Source: Ecdyonurus torrentis
Taxonomy: Eukaryota; Arthropoda; Insecta; Ephemeroptera; Heptageniidae
Reading direction: 5' to 3'
Length of the DNA stretch: 64,000 nucleotides
NCBI GenBank assembly: GCA_949318235.1
Contig: OX439133.1
Coordinates: 18,547,249 to 18,611,248 of the forward strand
Both the position numbers and the translations under genes were made by a program. This document shows, piece by piece, positions 55,512 through 64,000 of this stretch. Every line of letters starts with the position of its first letter. Within the stretch, counting starts at the first letter, position 1. The notes under the pieces are model-generated. The model did not search any database. It was not told where the DNA came from and saw only the letters and a list, made by a program, of their open reading frames with translations.

Positions 55512-55841
55512 TGCGGGAAATCAGCTACTGCAAAATTTGACTAAAAATTTGTAAAGACAGAAAAATCTGAAATTTTGTACAGTGATACATTAGGATTAGG
55601 TATCTTCAAAAATGTAACTATTTAGGTGGGTCACCATGCTAGATATTTAATTATGAATTTTTTGAAGTTTTAGTCCCATAAGAGCCCATGTTAATTTCAA
55701 TAATTAATTTCTCTTATCTGATGGTCAAGAGTTCTGAAAATGTTATCATAGGTAGCTGTTACTTTTAACTTTCAAATGTCATCATAAAATTTAGAAGTTT
55801 TCTTTTTAGATTTTGAAATACAAGCCATCTATATACAACCC
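55512..55841 (+). mobile_element. Family B element, full length
   Basis: 330 bp with TTAA on both sides (55508 and 55842). TGCGGGAAATCAGCTACTGC and CTATATACAACCC. Nearly the same as the nested copy at 27652, so probably recent. Confidence 0.85.
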
Positions 55842-55909
55842 TTAATGAGATATGATAATTTGAATAATGTACTGTTGCATATCGGTTTAGCGCGCGGGGA
55901 AAGTAAACA

Positions 55910-56377
55910 TTAAATTGACCATCCAGTCCAACAACATGCCCTTTTAATTCATTAAATACAAAATAGGACACCGAAAAGCATAATATTCACTTTTAAATAT
56001 TATTTAACAGTTCTTCCGAATAGAGACCTTGTTGTAGAGTGTTTTTTACCATGCGACTATGAGCTCTATGAAAAGAACAGGTAAGATTCAAGGTCCCATC
56101 ACACAAAATCTCTACAACGACAATACTTTCCAGAAGCCCGCAAGAGAATACGAAAAAGTTATAAAGTAGACAAAATGCACAAATTTTGAACATTTGTGAC
56201 GTCAGGATTGTTGACATTCAATAGGAAAAGTTGTGCGGGTTGCATAAGCTGAAAATTTGATTCTACGTTTCGGGCATCAAAATTAGGTTCTTGGACAAAA
56301 TAATTGTATTTTTGAAAATACTTTTTTGTGTGTAATAAATTAAAATGGTACTTTGTATGGTCTGAATGGTTCCTTTA
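55910..56377 (-). mobile_element. Family C element, long form
   Basis: GACCATCCAGTCCAACAAC to GGTCTGAATGGTTCCTTTAA; TTGTGACGTCAGGATTG at 56197, GTGCGGGTTGCATAAGCTG, GGTTCTTGGACAAAATAATT. About 100 bp longer than other copies, with a distinct segment around 56000-56130. Confidence 0.65.
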
Positions 56378-56389
56378 AGGTTTGCCTAA

Positions 56390-56522
56390 TTTAACAATCA
56401 TTTAACAATCATTTCTATATTGTCATTTATGGCAATAACCTAGACTAATGCATTGATTGTATTATGTATGTTGGATGAAAGAAATGAATAAAGAATTTTG
56501 AATTTTGAATTTTGAATTTTAA
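56390..56522 (+). mobile_element. LINE-like 3' tail
   Basis: GTTGGATGAAAGAAATGAAT then AATAAAG (polyadenylation signal) and four GAATTTT units. Same tail type as 53766-53960 (opposite strand). Confidence 0.5.
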
Positions 56523-56524
56523 CA

Positions 56525-56739
56525 TTACGCTTTAAGAAAAACACGTTTTTTTGCGATATTTCTTTCTTTTTTTTGCGATTTTTTTAAGATAACTACTCTA
56601 CCGATTCCGGAAAAATTAAAATAATTAATACTTGACATATTTTTACGTGTTTCAAGACAGAAATTTTCAAGACATATTTGCACCGAAACCTCCATTGAAA
56701 AGGAATGAGCTATTTTCAACCATTTCACAATGAAGACGT
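56525..56739. other. Unassigned sequence
   Basis: A minus-strand frame of 67 codons without domains. No repeat match. Confidence 0.3.
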
Positions 56740-56959
56740 TGGTTCAGTGATACAATAAACAAACTGACAGCTCAACAATACTAACAAAGTGCTAGCAGAC
56801 GACTTTGTGTTCCTGTCTACAATTAACATGCTTTCTTATGGGGCAGCTATAATTTGAATTAAAATTATTTCTTGTAGCTGAAATTTTTAATGTAGCTTAC
56901 TTAGCAATTGCTTTCCTAGTTTTCAATCAGTTTGGTTACTTCTTTTTTCTTCGCCTTAA

Positions 56960-57331
56960 AGCGACACACAACCCTAAAAATAAGTATTTTTTGTTCTTTC
57001 CTAAAACAATTCAATAGTAATCAGTCGTTTATTTGACTTTTCTAGTCCGCGGGATAAGCGAGCCCCGCGAGGGTAACGATATAGAGTACACGCCCCTCTA
57101 CTATGAGTGTAAAAATTTTGTACCCCCTGCTGTACCTGGTAAGCTTACCTGAGAAGGTGTACAGATTTTTTACTCACACAGTAAAGGAAATCTCTGACGT
57201 CAGAGATTTCTTCTTTACCCTCGCGGGGCTCGCTTATTCCGCGGGCTGGAAAAGTCAAATAAACGACTAATTTCTATTGAATTACTTTAGAATAGAACAA
57301 AAAATACTTATTTTTAGGGTTGTGTATCACT
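56960..57331. mobile_element. TTAA foldback in the centre of H
   Basis: TTAA at 56956 and 57332. Arms of about 115 bp: CACAACCCTAAAAATAAGTA pairs with TACTTATTTTTAGGGTTGTG, and GCGAGCCCCGCGAGGGTA pairs with TACCCTCGCGGGGCTCGC. TGACGTCA at 57195 inside TCTCTGACGTCAGAGA. Locally GC-rich. Confidence 0.8.
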
Positions 57332-57459
57332 TTAATAACTTCAAAACCAGGAAAACAAAAGCTTTGACGCACAGTAAACTACAGTACAAATTTTAGCTCT
57401 GAGAAATAATTATAACTCAAGTTATAGCTGCTTCATTGCCCCATAAGAAAGCATGTTAA

Positions 57460-57586
57460 ATGGACCACTTGCTATAAAATGTTTTGAATTGTTGCAACAA
57501 GTAAGTGATAACAATTTTTCCATAAGAAATGCATTAAGAATAATTCAAATTATTTTAAAAATTTCGTTCATTGCAAGTGATCCATT
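57460..57586 (+). mobile_element. Family G element nested in H
   Basis: TGGACCACTTGCTATAAAAT to TTCATTGCAAGTGATCCA. The other arm of H (near 56820) and the copy near 21170 lack it, giving two empty-site comparisons. Confidence 0.75.
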
Positions 57587-57689
57587 GCGACAGGAACAAA
57601 AAGTTATCTGCTAGCACTTTATTAGTATTCTTGAGCTTGAGGTTGTTTATTTTATCACTAAAGCTACTTTTACAACATTTACTAAAAAA

Positions 57690-58105
57690 TTAATTTAAAA
57701 AAAATTGTAAATAAAAATATTGTTTCTATATTTTTTAATGTAAAATTGTATAATTAAAAATTAATATATATCTTTTTAAATATTACTTATTATTATTAAT
57801 TTATTTTTTATTTATAATAATGTACCTTGTAAATGTATTAATGACTTTAATTCAGTACTTACAGATAAGTCTCCATACATATAATTCACATTTTCTATAG
57901 TTGAAGAAATTTAAGACAAAATAAATTATGAATTCAAAGAATGAAATTATTTCTACAAATGAACGATTAAAATGTTAATTGCAAATTGAAAGAAAAAAAA
58001 AAAAAAAAAGAATCTCTTTGAAGGGTTAAAATAATTTCTTAAAGTTTTCTGTCTTAAAATACTTAAAAAATACATCTAGTATTCCTCATTTAAATACCTT
58101 CGTGA
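57690..58105. other. AT-rich stretch without gene
   Basis: A/T-rich, A-run at about 57993-58009. No gene is seen. Confidence 0.35.
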
Positions 58106-58110
58106 TTTAG

Positions 58111-58417
58111 AGTGTAAGCGTTCATGTTAAATTCAAAGCCATGTTGGATAACTAAATAACATGGGTGGCATATGAAAATAACTCATTTTGCCAGTTTAAA
58201 AACACTATACAATATTTTTGAGGGCATTGATGCTGTAAATATGTTGACTTACAATTAGTATCTCAAGTATGTGAAAACAATAACAAAATTTTTTTAAACT
58301 GATTTTGCAAAGAAAATTGCACAAAACTAAGTTTGTCCTATGCTGAGCAATGTTATTTACTACTCCAGTATGGCCTCCAAGTGCATTAAATATGACGTCA
58401 AGCAGATACACTCTATA
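58111..58417 (+). mobile_element. Family A element
   Basis: GTGTAAGCGTTCATGTTAAA to AAGCAGATACACTCTATAC, with all landmarks. TGACGTCA at 58393. Confidence 0.75.
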
Positions 58418-58432
58418 CAATAGATATTATAA

Positions 58433-58530
58433 AGCTGGTTACCTACTTTACAAGTTTTCTCTCCCCATTTTGTGTGGTTAAAATACATAAAATGTGTATA
58501 ATAGTCCCATCCCATCTCATAAATTATGAT
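58433..58530 (-). mobile_element. Family L fragment
   Basis: GGTTACCTACTTTACAAGTT, TTTCTCTCCCCATTTTGTG and ATAATAGTCCCATCCCATCTCAT resemble 28190-28420 of family L. Confidence 0.4.
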
Positions 58531-58555
58531 TCATATTTTTTTAAATTAATTTATT

Positions 58556-58757
<202 letters not shown>

Positions 58758-58759
58758 CA

Positions 58760-59365
58760 GTTTCAGCCCTTGTTTCAATAGTAACATATCCTTGAAATTT
58801 TATACAAATGTTAAATTATACAAAAAGGTTTACAAAAGTTTTCAATTTAATAACAAAAAATAAAAAAATAAAAAAAATCTAAATTTATTCATAAAACATT
58901 AAATACTGATTTTTTCCCTTCTTTTTTAAAAATTATATAATTTTTTTAACACGTATATTTCCAGGTGCAAAAATACAAAATACGATGGAAAAAAAAAAAA
59001 CTAAATGCGAAATGAGAAAAAAATATATATAAATATTTAAAACATTTAAAAATGCTGAGTAAAAAAAAAGCATTAAACGTACAAGCAATCAATTAAAATG
59101 AATAAAAAGCATTTTATAAATTAAACCAGTAAAAAAATACAGCAAATCGATAACCTATTAATTTTATTATTATCCTCAATGAGACGTGTATAATTGATAT
59201 GAAATTGTAATTGAAATATAAAACATGAATTTTTATATCTCTTATTTCAATATCGTTTAGTTTTATCATTTTTATATTGAAAAATAAATATAATAATAGA
59301 AAATAAGAGCAATAATAAACAAAATTGTTTTTAGTTTATTATTATTTACCATATAATCTAACTAA
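58760..59365. other. AT-rich stretch without gene
   Basis: Many short A-runs. No assigned repeat or gene. Confidence 0.35.
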
Positions 59366-59369
59366 TTAA

Positions 59370-59713
59370 AGCCATAGACCACATAAAATAACATGTGCTT
59401 TTTAATGAATAAAACATATATGGGATCTTTGAAATTGATGACAATTTTTACCAGAATGTTAATGTAGCTTCACGAGAGAGCGTGAAAATACTGTAAAGTA
59501 TGCAATTTCCGTGACTATTCATGTTTATAACGTCAGAAACATGCAAAAATTAAAAATTAGTAAAAAAAATGTTGTGCGGGTTGCATAAATCAAAATTTTC
59601 TGATCACTGCTACGGAGCTAGTATTGGGTTTTGAGACAAACTAAAGTTATTTATGTAAGTCCAATCAAGTGTTTTGTGATATAAATGCTTTTGTTTTCTT
59701 CTGGTCTATTCCT
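59370..59713 (-). mobile_element. Family D element, full length
   Basis: 344 bp between TTAA at 59366-59369 and 59714-59717. Ends AGCCATAGACCAC and TGGTCTATTCCT. Inner AACGTCAGAAACATGC (CRE mutated), GGGTTGCATAAATC. Confidence 0.8.
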
Positions 59714-59754
59714 TTAAGAGTTTTAATATTACAATTCTGGATATGGACGTCTTT

Positions 59755-59880
59755 CACAGCCTTGCGCTTTGACGCCATGTTTTGTGGTGCCTAATGCATT
59801 GACCAGCATAGGGGAAACGTCATTTCCCCTCATTTTTCGCATAAATAAAAGTTAACTGAAAATTTTTTTTCTTGTAATCT
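59755..59880 (+). repeat. Family M, copy 2
   Basis: TTGACGCCATGTTTTGTGGT, ATTGACCAGCATAGGGGAAA, CCCTCATTTTTCGCATAAAT match 45550-45660. Confidence 0.5.
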
Positions 59881-59924
59881 TTTTGAACATAGAAATACGG
59901 TTTTGATTAAGATTTGAGAACTTT

Positions 59925-60205
59925 ATAATGTTATTTGAAGGTTAATTGTAACAGCTACCTATCATAAAATTTTCAGATCCCGTGACTATAGATAAGAGAG
60001 AAAATAATTATTGAAATTAACATGGGCTCTTATGGGACTAAAACTTCAAAAAAATCATAATTTAAAATCTAATATGGTGACCCCTAAATTATTTTTGTAC
60101 ATTTTTGAAGATACCTTATCGTTCTAATGTATCAGTGTGCAAAATTTCACTTTTTTCTTTCTTTTCAACTTTTTTGTCAAATCTCGCAAAAGCTGATTTT
60201 CCGCC
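59925..60205 (-). mobile_element. Family B element
   Basis: GTAACAGCTACCTATCATAA, TAACATGGGCTCTTATGGGA, CTAATATGGTGACCCC and TTTTCCGCC-TTAA at 60206. The other end is diverged. Confidence 0.7.
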
Positions 60206-60209
60206 TTAA

Positions 60210-60670
60210 TGTTATTCTGACATTATTTTTGGAAGAACCAGAAAAAACAAAGAAAAAAATAAATAATAATAATAAAGTCTCTTTTTTTTTGTACTTTTCT
60301 AACTATATTTTTTTACATGTATTGTTTTTGGAAAATGTTTTTAAAGTGCCGCTGGATCAGATAATCTAAAGAAAATAGAAAAAGAAAAAGTTCTGTCTAT
60401 TTTCAACTGTCTAGTTCAATTAATTGTTGGCACATGGTTCACTGTAAACAAACGTGTTTGAAACAGTGGAAATTGAACATACGTTCTTTTTAATTTACTT
60501 ACCTTACACTTAAAAAACAAATGTTTACTCACAACGCACAAATGTATAAAGAGAATATATTTGAAATGCTCTGATTGCACGTAAAAGAGTAAATATATTT
60601 TTTCTGAATATTCAATCTTATATAGGTTAGTGTTGATTATAGTAGTTATAAAGGTATTACATAAACTGCA
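60210..60670. other. Unassigned sequence
   Basis: No assigned repeat. The 80-codon frame at 60127-60369 starts inside family B and is not a gene. Confidence 0.35.
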
Positions 60671-60674
60671 ATAT

Positions 60675-61735
60675 TTTTAAAATGAGACAAAATTGCCGAA
60701 TATGCCGCACGAATGAAATTGATAGAAAATAATTGTCACAACGACAGTAAGGAGTGTCTACTGCTGCATTTCTCCGTCTTCTTATATCACTCGTATGTGT
60801 GAGCACTAAAATATGCTTGCTTGACCAGCCGTCTGGTGCACCTCTCTTTCTCTCTCTCTGCTACTGTCTCACTTTCTGTGTGAGTATCATGCAAAACCAA
60901 ACTAGACAGCAAACTATCATCTTCATTTCTCTATCTCTCTCTCTCTCTCTCTCTCTGCTGTAATTGCATGATATTTTTCTCGAGACAGGATTATAGTAAC
61001 TAAAAAGGTAGTACAGTCGATTCACCAAAAGCGTTTTTTTGCTTCACACCGTCCTATCTAAACCCATGTTAAAAGGGGTCACTTCAATAAATCATAGCGC
61101 AACTAATACAAATTGTCAGGACATAAAAATCGTATCAAAACATGCCTAAACAAGTCAGCTATTATTTTTAAATTTATGAATATCCTCCTGAGTTGATTAA
61201 TATTATTAATTAATGATTTTCTGAGACATTGTAATCCGCCGCTAAGATTGGCTGTCGAAGTGACTTCGGGCATCTACGCAAAAGCGGTTTTCTCTCTACG
61301 CCAATCATAGGCCTACAAAATGTGGTTTTCACCTCCCCTGCACCCCCTACATAAGAAGAATGCGGTGACCATACTACCTCTTTTAGTTACTATAGACAGA
61401 ATAAGAGAGAGAGAGAGAGAAAGAGAGAGCAAAGGTGTGCACGAGCTTGCACCAGACAGACGACTGGTCGTCAAGCAGGCAAGCATATTTTGGTGCTCAC
61501 ACATACGAGTGATATAAGAAGGCGGAGAAAGGCTGCACCTTGCTGTTGTTGTGATAATTACTTTCTAGCGATTTCATTCGTGCGGCATATTCGGCAAAAT
61601 CCTTTTGTCCCATTTTAAAATCAATGTAGTGTACAGTCGATTCACCAAAGCAGTTTTTTCCCTCACACCGTCCTATCTAAACCCATGTTAAAAGGGGTCA
61701 CTTTAATAAATCAAAGCGCAACTAATAAGAATTGT
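60675..61735. mobile_element. Family T: large foldback with direct repeats
   Basis: Inverted arms 60675-60860 and 61437-61620 (GCCGAATATGCCGCACGAAT pairs with ATTCGTGCGGCATATTCGGC). A direct repeat of about 115 bp occurs at about 61013-61130 and 61628-61735 (ACAGTCGATTCACCAAA, CCGTCCTATCTAAACCCATG, TTAAAAGGGGTCACTT). The loop has short CT/AG runs. Two overlapping open frames are palindrome artefacts. No known family. Confidence 0.65.
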
Positions 61736-61856
61736 CCTCTAAAAAATATTGCTCAGTATTTTTAAAGTGGCAAAATGAGTTATTTTCTTATGCGGTTCAT
61801 GTTATTTAGTGATCCAACATGGCGAAGACTTTATCATGAATGCATACACTATATAA
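61736..61856 (-). mobile_element. Family A fragment
   Basis: TATTGCTCAGTATTTTTAAAG to GAATGCATACACTATAT, left third of A in reverse, directly after family T. Confidence 0.6.
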
Positions 61857-61859
61857 GTA

Positions 61860-62200
61860 TTATAAGTATTCTGCTTTTTTTTTTCAGTGTATCTAAAGTT
61901 TATCTATGAATAAATTTACAGAACTTGAAAAAAAAAAAAAAAAAAAAAAACTTTAAAAAATAATATAAAAGTATTCGGTTTACCATGAAAAAAATTACAA
62001 AGAATATAATATAGAAAATATAATAAAAATGGAAATTATATAAATATTATCAAAGTTCTATTTTTACGCTCTGTAAGTTTCTCAATATGTATGTTAAAAA
62101 ACATTTTAAAAATTTATAAGGTATTTTGAAGTTGAGTACTTAAAGGTATGAGAAATATGTATCTTTAAAGAAATTAAAGCTTATAAATATAAGACAGACA
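61860..62200. other. AT-rich spacer
   Basis: A-run at about 61929-61950. No gene is seen. Confidence 0.35.
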
Positions 62201-62201
62201 A

Positions 62202-62204
<3 letters not shown>

Positions 62205-62272
<68 letters not shown>
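62205..62272. repeat. GA microsatellite
   Basis: About 34 GA units. The 66-codon frame starting in it is spurious. Confidence 0.95.
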
Positions 62273-62274
<2 letters not shown>

Positions 62275-62276
<2 letters not shown>

Positions 62277-62555
62277 ACATTAAATTGCGTGGAAGATCTT
62301 TGGACTATTTTTTATAAAACACAATATAATTTTTCAAATGTTATTTATGCTATAAAATATTTTCATTTAAATACATTTTGCAAAGTTTTTAAATTATATT
62401 TATAAAATAATTCATCATAATTTTTTTGTTCTGTTGTAAATTCTTAGGAATGAAATCACTTAGTTTATATTTAATATAAAATAAACTACAGTATATAATA
62501 AAAGTATTTGTATGATTTTTCTTCAAACAGTAAATACTATTATTATTTAACTTAT
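62275..62555. other. AT-rich spacer
   Basis: No assigned repeat or gene. Confidence 0.3.
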
Positions 62556-62557
62556 AT

Positions 62558-62872
62558 ATAGGGCGTATCTGCATGACGTCATACTAAATGCACTTTGACG
62601 CCATACTGGATTAATAAATAGCATTTGCAGCATTGGAAAAACTTCATTTTTGGCTATTTTCTTTTAAAAAATCACTTATTTTTGGTTATAATAATTTTGT
62701 TTGCATTTTTGACATACTAATTCAAGCTATTAACAACATCAATGCTGTCGAAAATATTGCTTCGTACTTTTAAACTGGTAAAATAAGTCATCAATGTCAT
62801 CATCCTATGCACCCTATGTTATTGAGTGAGCCAACATGGCGCCAACTATAACATCAATGCATAGACCCTTTA
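62558..62872 (-). mobile_element. Family A element
   Basis: TATAGGGCGTATCTGCATG to CAATGCATAGACCC. TGACGTCA at 62574. AGCCAACATGGCGCCAAC near the right end. Confidence 0.75.
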
Positions 62873-62879
62873 TTGACTA

Positions 62880-63260
62880 GAAAACTCCACTAGCGCATTA
62901 ATTTTGATTAGTGATTTTATTAAAAAAAAAAAAAAAAAAAAAAAGAGGAATGCAAAAAATTGAACAAGGAAAGCAATCGATTGATTATAAAAAAAAAGGG
63001 TAAAAAAAAATGACAATGATATAAAAAATCAAACTCTTTTAGGAAATGAAATAAAATTGTACAACATAATTCTCGTACCCTCCCTATACATATAAACTTG
63101 ATATCCCAGCATAAAGCAGCTTATTCTGATTGAGTGAACATTATGAACAACAAAATTGACTGTAAATCAAATATTTATTACAATTTGGAAATGGTATTTG
63201 ACTGGGAGGAGATTTTGTTTAATGAACTAGAAATCATATTTTTTAAATCAATATTTACTT
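62880..63260. other. Unassigned sequence
   Basis: A-run at about 62921-62944. No assigned repeat or gene. Confidence 0.3.
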
Positions 63261-63344
63261 GGAATTAGAGAAGTTGAACAGAGAAACGACATCCCAATGT
63301 GTTAGACAGACCTGCATATGTAATACAGTAAGCCTAAAATCACT

Positions 63345-63497
63345 TTATTTCAACCAATAGCAGCCCAGAATAGGTAATTCTGAGGATCCAATCAGAGTAC
63401 GCAAAATAGCAAAGACGTCAAAAGTGTTCTTACGTGCTCTCTGATTGGATCCTCAGAATGGCCTGCTCTGTGCTGCTATTGGTGCCTTAAAATAAAG
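63345..63497. mobile_element. CCAAT-rich foldback
   Basis: Arms CCAATAGCAGCCCAGAATAG and inverted CTGCTCTGTGCTGCTATTGG, then TTCTGAGGATCCAATCAGAG and its exact inverted partner CTCTGATTGGATCCTCAGAA. Four CCAAT/ATTGG boxes in about 150 bp. Confidence 0.75.
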
Positions 63498-63500
63498 TAA

Positions 63501-63808
63501 TATAGGGTGTATGCATTCATATTAAAGTCGACGTCATGTTGAATCACTCAATAACATGGACCGCATAAGAAAATACCTCATTTTGGCAGTTTAAAAATAC
63601 TTTACATTATTTTTAAGAGCATTGATGCTGTTAATAGATGGAATTAGTATCTCAAGTATGTGAGAAAAGTAAGAGTAACAAAAATTTAAGCGATTTTTCA
63701 AAGAAAATATGCTTAAATGACGTTTGTCCTAGGCTGAGCAATGTTATTCACTACTCAAGTATGGTCTCCAAGCGCATTAAATATGACGTCATGCGGATAT
63801 ACCCTATA
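63501..63808 (+). mobile_element. Family A element, reference copy
   Basis: TATAGGGTGTATGCATTCAT to GCGGATATACCCTATAG. Landmarks are AAGTCGACGTCATGTTG, AGTATCTCAAGTATGTGAG, GTTTGTCCTAGGCTGAGC and TGACGTCA at 63784. Intact ends. The 71-codon frame at 63638 is spurious. Confidence 0.85.
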
Positions 63809-63884
63809 GGCTTACTTTATTACGTAAGCGCTTTGCCTAAAACATGGGGATGACGCTTCTCTGTTAAAGTTCTCTATTCGGAAT

Positions 63885-64000
63885 TGGAAGTAAAAAAATA
63901 AAATAATAATCAGATTGAAAAGATAATTAAAATTCTATTGTTTTATGATTGTTTGTTTCAACATTTAAGATTTTTAGAAAAGGGTTAAAATGTTGATTAT
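63885..64000. other. AT-rich window end
   Basis: Nothing assigned. Confidence 0.3.

Larger units (their letters stand above)
56740..57680. mobile_element. Family H large palindrome
   Basis: Left arm 56740-56955: AACAATACTAACAAAGTGCTAG, CATGCTTTCTTATGGGGCAG. Right arm 57336-57680: CTGCTTCATTGCCCCATAAG, CTGCTAGCACTTTATTAGTA. The arms are inverted copies. The centre holds a TTAA foldback and the right arm a G element. A single-arm relative is at about 21050-21280. Confidence 0.7.
63264..63882. mobile_element. Outer foldback with two inner elements
   Basis: Outer arms of about 70 bp (63264-63335 and 63810-63882): AACAGAGAAACGACATCCC pairs with GGGGATGACGCTTCTCTGTT, and AGTAAGCC pairs with GGCTTACT. 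Between them are the CCAAT foldback and a family A element. An arm fragment of the outer element is at 53965-54030. Confidence 0.7.

Overview
This is AT-rich metazoan nuclear DNA (roughly 70-75% A+T by eye). It is almost entirely non-coding and built from short, non-autonomous transposable elements, foldback repeats and microsatellites, with one 200-base assembly gap. The only convincing host coding sequence is one internal exon of about 138 bases (26144-26281, + strand) with canonical splice sites. It encodes the juxtamembrane part of a receptor-type guanylate cyclase ectodomain (translation contains IHWSGGRTEAPLDTPPCGFD). A possible promoter and non-coding first exon lie at 41425-41533. The only recognisable transposase remnant is the C-terminal end of a hAT transposase (44697-45026, minus) inside a hAT element with terminal inverted repeats (TIRs) and an 8-bp target duplication. 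Short open frames elsewhere come from repeats or microsatellites. The exon, splice sites, tRNA-derived SINEs and hAT remnant indicate an animal, probably an invertebrate; I cannot name the species.

Family names used below are mine. A: about 300 bp, ends TATAGGGTGTAT, palindromic, about 19 full or partial copies. B: 328-331 bp, TTAA target, 13 copies. C, D, E, F, J, K, L: other families flanked by TTAA. G: 125 bp, ends TGGACCACTTGC. H: large palindrome. I: about 220 bp, ends CACGGA. N, P, S, M, R, T: other repeats seen at least twice. Q: Tc1/mariner-like ends. Three copies of a tRNA-Ser/Leu-type SINE and two LINE-like 3' tails are also present.

Layout. 1-24 kb is a mosaic of the same modules in the same order: P, an AT-rich module, B, E, F, C, A and S, repeated in direct orientation around 3.3-6.5, 7.7-11.0 and 18.1-20.5 kb. 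This suggests amplification of a composite block. 24-28 kb has the guanylate cyclase exon, the gap and nested D/B elements. 28.7-37.7 kb is dominated by two nearly identical 2.06-kb elements in opposite orientation, each packed with phased 11-bp repeats and flanked by TA, with very long TTCA, CT and TGTC microsatellites between them. 37.9-45.5 kb has a 1.88-kb TTAA element holding a Tigger/pogo-like end, the second copy of an ACGCGT-rich repeat, the candidate promoter, a degenerate tandem array of about 147 bp, and the hAT element. 45.5-64 kb is again nested foldback elements separated by AG, TA, GT and TTTA arrays.

No gene network can be described. The main biology is the repeat community: many unrelated short elements share a TTAA target and ends of the type AGG or GGN, so a few transposases probably mobilised them in trans. 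Many independent families also carry the perfect palindrome TGACGTCA (26 hand-counted sites, where less than one is expected). Coordinates were read by eye; element edges may be off by a few bases.
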